Shown here: positions 41,919 through 48,870 of the stretch, in pieces
Numbering within the stretch: position 1 is the stretch's first letter
Layout: each line of letters starts with the position of its first letter
DNA from: UBA668 sp041394605
GTDB taxonomy: Bacteria; Actinomycetota; Acidimicrobiia; Acidimicrobiales; Ilumatobacteraceae
Assembly: GCA_041394605.1 (NCBI GenBank)
Contig: JAWKHX010000004.1
Span: 558,001 to 622,000, forward strand
DNA: 64,000 bases
Reading direction: 5' to 3'
Translations under genes and position numbers: made by a program
The notes under the pieces: generated by a model
Database searches by the model: none
Told to the model about the DNA's origin: nothing
What the model saw: the letters and a program-made list of their open reading frames with translations, nothing else

Positions 41919-42395
41919 ATGAAGCTGCACGCCAACGTCGTCCGGGTGGTCGAGGCCGCCGCCGCCCGCGGGCTCACCATCCACCCGCGGACGTTTCCCG
42001 AGGGCACGAAGACCGCCGCCGACGCGGCCGCGGCGATCGGTGTGGAGGTCGGCCAGATCGTGAAGAGCCTGATCTTCGCCGTGGATGGCGAGATCGTGCT
42101 GGCCTACGTGAGCGGCGCCAACCAGCTGGACGAGAAGAAGCTCGCCCACGCCGCCGGCGGGGCGAAGTGCAGCCGGGTGGATGCCGATGCCGTGCGTGCC
42201 GCCACCGGCTTCCCCATCGGTGGCGTGCCCCCGTTCGGTCACTCCACCCACCTGCGCGTGTTCATCGACCCCGACCTGCTGCAGTACGACGAGGTCTGGG
42301 CCGCCGCCGGCACCTGGCACGACGTGTTCGGCATCGAACCGCACCAGCTGGTGGAAGCCAGCGACGGCGAGGTCGTCGACCTCAAGCGTGCCTGA
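41919..42395 (+). CDS. YbaK/ProX-type aminoacyl-tRNA deacylase
   Basis: This gene encodes 158 residues and starts at the ATG at 41919. The conserved elements are TAADAAAAIGVEVGQIVKSLIF (catalytic Lys in IVKSL), FPIGGVPPFGH (GGVPPxG loop) and the C-terminal VWAAAGTWHDVFGI. The family hydrolyses mischarged Cys- or Ala-tRNA(Pro) in trans. It is common in actinobacteria as a single short protein. It is divergent from the ATPase operon and separated by the riboswitch leader. Confidence 0.92.
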   Translation: MKLHANVVRVVEAAAARGLTIHPRTFPEGTKTAADAAAAIGVEVGQIVKSLIFAVDGEIVLAYVSGANQLDEKKLAHAAGGAKCSRVDADAVRAATGFPIGGVPPFGHSTHLRVFIDPDLLQYDEVWAAAGTWHDVFGIEPHQLVEASDGEVVDLKRA

Positions 42396-42400
42396 CGGCG

Positions 42401-42814
42401 TCATCGCAGCGGAAGTTGCAGGACGGCCACGTTCATCGGAAACGTCGGTGCGCCGGTCAGCCGATGATCGTCCGTGAGGAGGGCGGCGCCGACCTGTTCT
42501 GCGAGGGCGACGTATACCGCGTCGGCAGCCGACATGTTGTGGCGACGTGACCAGGCCGCAAGAACCAGTGGTGCAACGGCCGCCTGGCGAAGGTGCCAAC
42601 GACGAAGGCGGTCGACGGCGAGCTCCGCTCTGTCGGGGCTGATGGTCCGGGCGATGACCGACTGATGTCGCAGCACGCCGAGCACCTCAACATAGAAGTG
42701 CTCTGGCACCCAGAGCTCTGCATCGCTGGGCAGGACGCGGGCGAGTGCCCGCCCGCGTGCGGTGGCGGTGACGATCTCAGCGCCCGCCGACGCGTCGATG
42801 ACGACGCGGGTCAC
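42401..42814 (-). CDS. PIN-domain VapC-like toxin
   Basis: This gene encodes 137 residues and starts at GTG 42814, overlapping the upstream antitoxin stop (GTGA). The acidic PIN-domain residues are Asp7 (VVIDASAG), Glu43 (FYVEVLG), Asp98 (SAADAVYVALAE) and Asp115/116 (LLTDDHRL), in the classic order. Family members are site-specific RNases that cleave tRNA or rRNA when released from the antitoxin. The context is a two-gene toxin-antitoxin module in an accessory-looking region. Confidence 0.9.
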   Translation of the reverse strand: MTRVVIDASAGAEIVTATARGRALARVLPSDAELWVPEHFYVEVLGVLRHQSVIARTISPDRAELAVDRLRRWHLRQAAVAPLVLAAWSRRHNMSAADAVYVALAEQVGAALLTDDHRLTGAPTFPMNVAVLQLPLR

Positions 42815-42990
42815 TGCGTGGCGTCTCGGAGCTCGCGGAGGATCTCGGCTGCATGCAGCGATTCGGGTGACGGCGCGACCGGCGAGGTGAGGACCTCGTC
42901 GATGACGAGCCGGCCCGCGGCCGCGGAGCAGTCCTCGTCGGGGTTCACCACCACGACGGTGGGTCCCAGGTCGTCGGCGCGTCGAGCCAT
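42811..42990 (-). CDS. antitoxin partner of the VapC-like toxin
   Basis: This gene encodes 59 residues from the ATG at 42990 and begins MARRADDLGPTVVVVNPDED. The tail SPESLHAAEILRELRDATQ could wrap around the toxin. It has no obvious ribbon-helix-helix or AbrB motif and resembles short VapB-like antitoxins of actinobacteria only in size, position and its 4-nt overlap with the toxin gene. The assignment therefore rests mainly on context. Confidence 0.75.
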   Translation of the reverse strand: MARRADDLGPTVVVVNPDEDCSAAAGRLVIDEVLTSPVAPSPESLHAAEILRELRDATQ

Positions 42991-43079
42991 GAGGACAGGC
43001 TAACCCGAGGGTGTGACGCGCCTCGATCGGCTTCCTCCCGCCCGAGGGAATCCTCGGCGGCCGTACCTGCAGTCGGCGT

Positions 43080-43085
43080 TAGGGT
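43080..43085 (+). promoter_or_regulatory. candidate -10 box TAGGGT, leaderless 257-residue protein
   Basis: TAGGGT is 6 nt before ATG 43092 and is identical to the box before the amidase gene (60534-60539). Confidence 0.35.
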
Positions 43086-43091
43086 CGCCGT

Positions 43092-43865
43092 ATGTGCAGC
43101 CCGACGGACCGCGACTGGAAGGCATCCTGGCTCTCCTGGCTGTCGAGTTCGTCGGATGGCGACACTGGCGTCACGGGGTTCGATGCCGGTGGGTGGGCGG
43201 CTTCGACCTGGGTTCTGCACTTCATGTACGAGGCCCCAGATCGGGACCCGAACCTCACCTACGACGATCTCTGGCGCAAGGAGGTGGCGAGCGGTGCAGC
43301 GGCACCGCTGGTCATCGGCTCGATCAACCTCGACGAGGTTTCAACGGTTGTCGGCAACTCGTTGGGGTTGACGTCGCCGGAGCCGGAGTGGGTGCGTCTG
43401 CGCTGGGCGGAACTGGCTGAACGACTGCACATCGAGCTGGCCGGCAACGAGGTCCCGCCGTGCTGGCGGTGGTTCCCCTACCGAAGCTGGCCCTCCAACC
43501 TGGTGCCGCCGGATGAGGGCTCGCTCGACGGGGGCTGTGTCGGTGCGCTTGTCGAGGTGCTTGCCGTCCACTCCGTCGCCGGCTACTCGACGCCCTGCGT
43601 CGCCTACTACTGCCCGCTTGCCAACGGTGCCGACTTCGACAACCCCTACGTGGTCGAGGTGAGGCTCGGCGACGTTGCGGCACTTGTCGATCCGGGCGCC
43701 GGCCGACACGGGACGCCGAGCAACTTCTGGCCGGTGGATCGATCGTGGATGGTCTTCACCGACTGGGACCTGTGGGGCACGAAGGTCAGCGGCTCCACCG
43801 CCCTGATCAAGGCTCTTCGGTCTGCACCCGCCCTGGAGTGCATCGACTGGGTGCGGACGACGTGA
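43092..43865 (+). CDS. orphan 257-residue protein, hypothetical
   Basis: I do not recognise a family. The protein is soluble, acidic and Trp-rich (about 12 Trp), with no signal peptide or transmembrane helix. Notable pieces are WKASWLSWLSSSSDGDTG near the N-terminus, the central PPCWRWFPYRSWPSNLVPPDEG and, near the end, NFWPVDRSWMVFTDWDLWGTKVSG. The last resembles the terminal region of some bacterial immunity-like or SMI1-like proteins, but the match is weak. It lies between a toxin-antitoxin module and small orphan genes. Confidence 0.7.
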   Translation: MCSPTDRDWKASWLSWLSSSSDGDTGVTGFDAGGWAASTWVLHFMYEAPDRDPNLTYDDLWRKEVASGAAAPLVIGSINLDEVSTVVGNSLGLTSPEPEWVRLRWAELAERLHIELAGNEVPPCWRWFPYRSWPSNLVPPDEGSLDGGCVGALVEVLAVHSVAGYSTPCVAYYCPLANGADFDNPYVVEVRLGDVAALVDPGAGRHGTPSNFWPVDRSWMVFTDWDLWGTKVSGSTALIKALRSAPALECIDWVRTT

Positions 43866-43942
43866 GGATCGGCGGCGAGTTCATCGACCTCGACCTGCCG
43901 CAGTGAGCTGCGGTCCACGGACGCTCCCGGGGCCGGTCAGGG

Positions 43943-44125
43943 CTATCCCGAGATCAGCTTCACCACCGTGTAGATGAAGAGGAAGGCCCCGAGCGCTGCC
44001 CCTGTCGCCACCCTGATGAGGGTCGCAGGGTCGCGGTCCGCTCGACGGAGTTCCGACCTGAACAGGAAGATGCCACCCATGAGGATGGCAAGCCAGACCA
44101 GCAGCAGTGCGAACTTGCCCTCCAC
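43943..44125 (-). CDS. small two-helix membrane protein, hypothetical
   Basis: This gene encodes 60 residues. Two transmembrane helices (FALLLVWLAILMGGIFLF and ATGAALGAFLFIYTVVKLI) flank a short charged loop (RSELRRADRDP). No known family is recognised. It may be a real gene, since hydrophobicity and codon use fit, but no clear ribosome binding site or operon supports it. Confidence 0.55.
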   Translation of the reverse strand: MEGKFALLLVWLAILMGGIFLFRSELRRADRDPATLIRVATGAALGAFLFIYTVVKLISG

Positions 44126-44214
44126 CAGTTGGGAAGCTAGCGCCCGGCAACTTCTCAGCCGTCACACCGCACTGCCGGCCGCGAGATCAGGCGGGTTTGG
44201 GTTGCCCGAGACGG

Positions 44215-44956
44215 TCAGGCGTTGAAGTCGTAGAAGTACGTGTCGAGGAAGGTGGTGTCGGTGCCGCGGGTCGTGGCCCGGTACCGGCCGGGGTGGCGGA
44301 TCGTTCGGCCGAGCTCCACGAACAGGTGCCAGTCGCCGTAGAGGTCGAACTTTGCGCACGCTGACGGTGGACGGCGAGCGCACGTTGCGGAAGCGGCGGC
44401 CGGTCGCCAGGCCGTGGCGGCGCAGGCGGGCCGCGAAGTCGAGGTCCTCGCCGACCGGCTTCGACTCGTCGAACCCGCCGATCTCGTCGAAGTCGGCCCG
44501 TGCGCACCAGTAGACGACCCCACCCGTCCTCGACGCCAGCGAGGACAGCTCGATGACGGCCTTGGTGAGGGCCAGGCCGAGTGAGATGCGTTCCAGCGCG
44601 AACCGGCTGCCGCCGCCGACGAACCGCCCGTCTTTGGCCAGCTGGTCGATCTCGACCAACGCCAGCGGGTGCAGCACCGTGTCGGCGTCGATGGTCACGA
44701 CGAGCTCGCCGGTGGAGGCCGCGACGCCGGCATTTCGGGTCGCGGCGATGTTGCGATGGCCGTCGATCACCGCGGTCGCACCCGCCTCGGCCGCGATGGC
44801 TTCGGTCCGGTCGGTGCAACGGTTGGCCACGACCACCACTTCGGCCGTCACGCCGGCGGTTCGCACCGCGGCGTCGATCGCCGCCAGCCCGCGCCCGAGC
44901 AGCAACTCCTCGTTGTGCGCCGGCACGATGACCGAGAACCTGGGGCGCGTGGCCAT
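44215..44956 (-). pseudogene. family 2 glycosyltransferase, one frameshift near the C-terminus
   Basis: From ATG 44956 the protein reads RFSVIVPAHNEELLLGRGL (GT-A nucleotide-binding), VVVVANRCTDRTEAIA, TIDADTVLHPLAL (DxD-type) and FDESKPVGEDLDFAARLRRHG, all standard GT2 motifs. At 44351-44353 one extra T (A on the coding strand) changes CGC-AAG-TTC into CGC-AAA-GTT. After correction it continues as KFDLYGDWHLFVELGRTIRH to the stop at 44215, giving about 246 residues. The lesion is a homopolymer indel, so the gene may be intact. It would transfer a sugar to a lipid, protein or polysaccharide acceptor; the substrate is unknown. Confidence 0.82.
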
Positions 44957-44997
44957 GCGCTGTCATCGGCCCGATCCGAGCGTGCCTTGAGCGTGTG

Positions 44998-45342
44998 CTA
45001 CCGGTCGCGGCGGAGGGCGACCTGGCCGGACTCGAGTTGCTCGCGGGTGTGGGTGACGGTGGGGACGCCGGGCATCGAGTAGTAGTCGAGCGCCAGGCGG
45101 ACGGACTGCGGTGCGGCCTCCTGGATGCAGACCACCTGCCATTCCGCCGTGGGGTCGGCCCGGTACTGCCACCGTTCGGCGAGGCTGGCCAAGCCCTCGT
45201 GGCGGACCTGGTCCGTGGCCGCGGCCTGGTCGTCGTGCGTGCCGAGCAGACCGCCGAAGACGGCGAGCGCGTGCCACTGCCCGTCAGCGGCCAGCACATG
45301 GCCGCACAGCTCGCCGTCGTCCGGCCTGCGCACCTCGATCAT
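44998..45342 (-). CDS. hypothetical protein, 114 residues
   Basis: This is a soluble protein beginning MIEVRRPDDGELCGHVLAAD, with Trp-containing middle (ERWQYRADPTAEWQVVCIQ) and a basic C-terminus. It has no recognised domain. It could be a small regulator or enzyme fragment. The codon pattern fits the genome, and a repeat array lies 56 nt upstream of its start. Confidence 0.55.
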   Translation of the reverse strand: MIEVRRPDDGELCGHVLAADGQWHALAVFGGLLGTHDDQAAATDQVRHEGLASLAERWQYRADPTAEWQVVCIQEAAPQSVRLALDYYSMPGVPTVTHTREQLESGQVALRRDR

Positions 45343-45398
45343 GGGCCGTCACTGTGGCAGAGCCGTCCCCACCCTCGCACGTGGATTGCCCGACGACC

Positions 45399-45553
45399 TG
45401 ACCTGATCCCGCGCCCATGGGCGCGATTCCACGTCACGGACGGCGTGTATTCGCGCCCACGGGCGCGGAACCAGGTCAGCGGGGGGCGGGCGGGTGTACG
45501 GGCGCGGGACCAGGCCAGAGGGGGCGGGCAATGGTGGGCGCGGAACCAGGTCA
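45399..45553. repeat. intergenic array of 38-bp two-tier palindromes (family A, locus 2)
   Basis: One complete unit (45399-45436), one nearly complete unit (45441-45478) and two half units (right halves ending at 45517 and 45553) lie between divergent small genes. They share the design of 1131-1280: outer TGACCTG/CAGGTCA-like arms, 4-nt spacers and inner CGCGCCC-AT/AC-GGGCGCG. The right half (GGGCGCG, four bases, CAGGTCA) is the part most often retained. It has no coding sense. Confidence 0.85.
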
Positions 45554-45583
45554 GGCGGGGCACGTACGATCGGGCGGGTGGAG

Positions 45584-45901
45584 ATGACGGTCACGGGTGA
45601 GGTCTTCTATTGGCGCGGGCCGTCGCCGTACCACTTCGTGGCCGTCAGCGAGCCCGAGGCGGAGGAGATCCGGGAGGTCGCCCGCCACGTGACGTACGGG
45701 TGGGGGATGATCCCGGTGGAGGGGCGGGTGGGGCGGACCCGGTTCACCACATCGCTGTACGCGCACGACGGAACGTATGCGATCCCGTTGAAGGATGCCG
45801 TGCGGCGCGCAGAGGGGATCGAACTCGGCGACGACGTGACGGTGAAGATGCGAGTCGCACCACGCGGCCGTAATTCGCCGGGCCCCCAGCCCGGTCGCTG
45901 A
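45584..45901 (+). CDS. DUF1905 family protein
   Basis: This gene encodes 105 residues from ATG 45584; GTG 45578 is an alternative start. The core is VTGEVFYWRGPSPYHFVAVSEPEA near the start, then VEGRVGRTRFTTSLYAHDGTY with AIPLKDAVRRAEGIELGDDV, which is the DUF1905 beta-barrel pattern. Function is unknown. Proteins of this kind often carry an extra YdeI-like helix bundle, absent here. Confidence 0.85.
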   Translation: MTVTGEVFYWRGPSPYHFVAVSEPEAEEIREVARHVTYGWGMIPVEGRVGRTRFTTSLYAHDGTYAIPLKDAVRRAEGIELGDDVTVKMRVAPRGRNSPGPQPGR

Positions 45902-45913
45902 CAGACTGGGCGC

Positions 45914-46273
45914 ATGTCGAACGCCGAGCCGCCGCCCAACACGGTCCACCGGGTGACCGTCCGCGGCCGCTTCGCCGACCTCACCGAGCAGGCCCGCCGG
46001 TACCTCGCCGGCGCGCGGGAGGAGCACGACGTCTTCCGCTCCGCCTACACCGCGGAAGGCACCTTCACCTACGACCAGGCCATCCGCTTCTTCAACCTCC
46101 GCTACGAGATCCGCGGCGCGGGCGGCGACGACGAGGCGGGCGTGCTGGGGCTGGAGGAGGCCGAACAGTTCCTGCGGACGATGGGCTTCGGGCACACGGG
46201 CCTCACGGTGAACGTGGTGGACACCGGCGCCATCTGGGACAACGCCGCGGCCCGGGCGGCGCGCCGAGGCTGA
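45914..46273 (+). CDS. DUF6204-like small protein
   Basis: This gene encodes 119 residues. The start HRVTVRGRFADLTEQARRYL and the sequence EHDVFRSAYTAEGTFTYDQAIRFFNLRYEIR match a small actinobacterial family that I associate with DUF6204, although I cannot confirm the number without a search. It has a two-layer alpha/beta look. CAGACT, a possible -10, is 6 nt before its ATG, suggesting a leaderless transcript. Confidence 0.65.
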   Translation: MSNAEPPPNTVHRVTVRGRFADLTEQARRYLAGAREEHDVFRSAYTAEGTFTYDQAIRFFNLRYEIRGAGGDDEAGVLGLEEAEQFLRTMGFGHTGLTVNVVDTGAIWDNAAARAARRG

Positions 46274-46281
46274 CCGTCAGC
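46269..46281. terminator. hairpin across convergent stop codons
   Basis: GCTGAC pairs with GTCAGC around a single C and spans both stop codons of the convergent genes ending at 46273 and 46277. It is short and without a U tract, so termination is only suggested. Confidence 0.3.
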
Positions 46282-47047
46282 GGCGTGCAGGGCGCAGGGC
46301 GGCAATCGTGGCCCGCAGGCTCTCCGTGATGGTCACCGGCACCGTGCCCTGGTCCACCGCCTCCAACACGTCCTCCACGCAATCCTCCAACTCCTCGGCC
46401 TGTCGATGACCGACCCGGGCCACGCCACCGGCGGCGAGCGCGGCCAGCGGCGCGGCCGCGAGCACGAACGGCGACAGCACGATGCCGGCAACGACGGTGC
46501 CACTGAGCACCACCCCGCCGGCGACCGCGCTGCCGGCGACGATCCCGCTGCGCTCCTTGGACCGGTCCACGGCGACCCGCAGCACGGTCCGCTCGCCGTC
46601 CACGGCGCTGGCTGCCGCCTCCACCCGGCGGGCCTTGGACAGGGTGGCGTCGCCGGCCAGGCTCTTCGCCGCCCGCTGCAGCGAGCCGATCGGCCCGTCC
46701 TTGCGCCGCCATTCGCGCACCTGCCCACGGGCGCGGGTGGGGCGCAACTGGTGCTCGCGGACCAGCAGGTCGTCCAGCCGGTCCAGCGCCTCGTCGGCAG
46801 GTACGCCCACCACCCGCTCGCCACCCACCACGGGCGGGCCGAACAGGCGGTCGGTGGCCGTGCGCGTGGGTGGCGGCCCGAGGCGCTCGATGGCCAGCGC
46901 CACCCGCACCGCGTCGCCGTCCAGGCCCACCTCGGCCGCCGCCTCCAGCACGGCGGTCTCGGACACCCTGTCGCCGGCCTCGTGCTGGCGGTCCAGTTGC
47001 CCCGCCCGGCGGAGCACACGCTCCACCGCGGTCCGGTCGAGTTCCAT
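46277..47047 (-). CDS. hypothetical protein with a C-terminal hydrophobic hairpin
   Basis: This gene encodes 256 residues and starts at the ATG at 47047. The N-terminal half is helical and charged (MELDRTAVERVLRRAGQLDR). A central basic region is followed by two adjacent hydrophobic segments (SGIVAGSAVAGGVVLSGTVVAGIVLSPF and VLAAAPLAALAAGGVARVG) that may insert into the membrane. The last 40 residues form an acidic amphipathic helix. I know such proteins as a hypothetical actinobacterial family. The long frame upstream of 47047 would overlap the opposite gene and is not used. Confidence 0.7.
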   Translation of the reverse strand: MELDRTAVERVLRRAGQLDRQHEAGDRVSETAVLEAAAEVGLDGDAVRVALAIERLGPPPTRTATDRLFGPPVVGGERVVGVPADEALDRLDDLLVREHQLRPTRARGQVREWRRKDGPIGSLQRAAKSLAGDATLSKARRVEAAASAVDGERTVLRVAVDRSKERSGIVAGSAVAGGVVLSGTVVAGIVLSPFVLAAAPLAALAAGGVARVGHRQAEELEDCVEDVLEAVDQGTVPVTITESLRATIAALRPARR

Positions 47048-47185
47048 CCCCGGCAGCGTATTCCTCCTCCGACGTCGTGGTCGATCGCCGCCTGCCTTCC
47101 GCGTCTCGGATGACATGGACGGTGGGAGGGCCGGTTCTCCCCGGTTGGACATGCACGCCGGACGGCCGGCGGCCATACTGGCCAG

Positions 47186-47968
47186 ATGACCGGAAACGGC
47201 CCGCATCATGTCGAGCGTGGCGGCGACCTCGACGATCACCAGGTGGCGCGTCTGCTCGCCCACGAGGCAGGGCAGTTGCTGCTGCAGGTGCGCGCCACCA
47301 CGCCGGCGGAGGAGTTGAAGGCGGCCGGCGATGCCCGTTCGCACGCCCACCTGATGTCCCGTCTGGCGGAACTGCGCCCGGCGGACCGGGTGCTCTCGGA
47401 AGAGACCAAGCCCGACGACCGTGACGACGCCTCGGGCCGCGGCCGGGTGTGGATCGTGGATCCGCTGGACGGCACCCGCGAGTTCGGAGAGCCGCCGCGC
47501 AGTGACTGGGCGGTGCACGTGGCCCTCGTGGTGGACGGTGCGCCGGTGCTCGGGGCCGTCGCCCTCCCGGGGCGCGACCTGGTGCTGGCCACGGGTGGCG
47601 ATCTGCCGGCCCCCGTCGCAACGACGCCGGCCCGTCCGCGCCTGCTGGTGTCCCGCACCCGCCCCGCCGAGCACGCCCAGGCGCTGGCGGCCCGGCTGGA
47701 TGCAGACCTCGTTCCCCTCGGCAGCGCCGGCGCGAAGGCGATGGCCGTGGTGCTCGACGAGGCCGACGTGTACGCGCACAGCGGCGGCCAGTACGAGTGG
47801 GACTCCGCCGCGCCCGTGGCCGTGGCCCTTGCTGCCGGCTTCCACGCCACCCGGCTGGACGGCAGCCCGCTGGTGTACGACCGCCCCGACCCGTGGCTGC
47901 CCGACCTGCTGGTGTGCCACCCGGCGCTGGCCCCTGCCGTCCTGGCCGCCTGCCGGGGGTTGGCATGA
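47186..47968 (+). CDS. cysQ: inositol monophosphatase-family phosphatase, CysQ-like
   Basis: This gene encodes 260 residues. The metal-binding motif WIVDPLDGTREFGEP (D-x-x-D-G-T) and YEWDSAAPVAVALAAGFHATR (W-D motif) identify the family, and LSEETKPDD carries the first Glu ligand. It precedes cysD with a 4-nt overlap, so its function is most likely 3-phosphoadenosine-5-phosphate or PAPS dephosphorylation, as in CysQ. The REFGEP form matches CysQ rather than SuhB. Confidence 0.85.
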   Translation: MTGNGPHHVERGGDLDDHQVARLLAHEAGQLLLQVRATTPAEELKAAGDARSHAHLMSRLAELRPADRVLSEETKPDDRDDASGRGRVWIVDPLDGTREFGEPPRSDWAVHVALVVDGAPVLGAVALPGRDLVLATGGDLPAPVATTPARPRLLVSRTRPAEHAQALAARLDADLVPLGSAGAKAMAVVLDEADVYAHSGGQYEWDSAAPVAVALAAGFHATRLDGSPLVYDRPDPWLPDLLVCHPALAPAVLAACRGLA

Positions 47969-48870
47969 CCGCGACCCTCACCACGCTGGAGCGGCTGGAG
48001 GCCGAGGCCATCCACATCATCCGAGAGGCGGTGGCCGAGGCGGAGCGGCCGGTGATGCTGTACAGCGTCGGCAAAGACAGCTCGGTCATGCTGCACCTGG
48101 CGCGCAAGGCGTTCTATCCGGCGCCGATCCCGTTCCCCTTGCTGCACGTGGACACCACGTGGAAGTTCCGCGAGATGTACGAGTTCCGCGACGCCACGGC
48201 CGCCGAACTGGGCGTCGACCTGATCGTGCACATCAACCAGGACTGTGTGGAGCAGGGGATCAACCCGTTCGACCATGGCTCGGCCGTCCACACCGACCTC
48301 TGGAAGACGGAGGGTCTGAAGCAGGCCATCGACCGCTACCGCTTCGACGTCGCGTTCGGCGGGGCCCGCCGCGACGAGGAGAAGAGCCGGGCGAAGGAGC
48401 GCATCTTCTCCGTGCGCACCCCGCAGCACCAGTGGGACCCCAAGCGCCAACGCCCCGAGCTGTGGCACCTGTACCACGCCCGCCACGCGCCGGGCGAGAC
48501 ACTGCGCGTGTTCCCCCTCTCGAACTGGACCGAACTGGACGTGTGGGAGTACGTGCGCCAGCAGCAGATTCCCGTGGTGCCGCTGTACTTCGCCAAGCCG
48601 CGCCCCGTGGTGGAGCGGCACGGCACGCTCATCATGGTGGACGACCACCGCTTCCCGCTGGCCGCCGGCGAGCAGCCGGAGATGCGCACTGTGCGGTTCC
48701 GCACGCTGGGCTGCTACCCGCTCACCGGTGCGGTGGAGAGCGACGCCACCACGCTGGACGAGGTGATCGACGAGATGCGCGCCTCCACGTTCTCCGAGCG
48801 GCAGGGCCGGGTGATCGACCACGACCAGGCCGGCTCGATGGAGAAGAAGAAGCAGGAGGGCTACTTCTGA
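47965..48870 (+). CDS. cysD: CysD, sulfate adenylyltransferase subunit 2
   Basis: This gene encodes 301 residues. The PP-loop motif YSVGKDSSVMLHLARKAF binds ATP, LLHVDTTWKFREMYEFRD and FGGARRDEEKSRAKERIFSVR are family hallmarks, and the C-terminus KKKQEGYF is typical. It makes adenosine 5-phosphosulfate with CysN. Its stop overlaps the cysNC start (TGATG). Confidence 0.97.
   Translation: MTATLTTLERLEAEAIHIIREAVAEAERPVMLYSVGKDSSVMLHLARKAFYPAPIPFPLLHVDTTWKFREMYEFRDATAAELGVDLIVHINQDCVEQGINPFDHGSAVHTDLWKTEGLKQAIDRYRFDVAFGGARRDEEKSRAKERIFSVRTPQHQWDPKRQRPELWHLYHARHAPGETLRVFPLSNWTELDVWEYVRQQQIPVVPLYFAKPRPVVERHGTLIMVDDHRFPLAAGEQPEMRTVRFRTLGCYPLTGAVESDATTLDEVIDEMRASTFSERQGRVIDHDQAGSMEKKKQEGYF

Noticed and set aside
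42811..42990. Antitoxin as a random overlapping ORF
   Set aside because: Rejected as random because its GTGA overlap with the toxin, size and acidic/helical tail fit a type II antitoxin, although no DNA-binding motif is visible.
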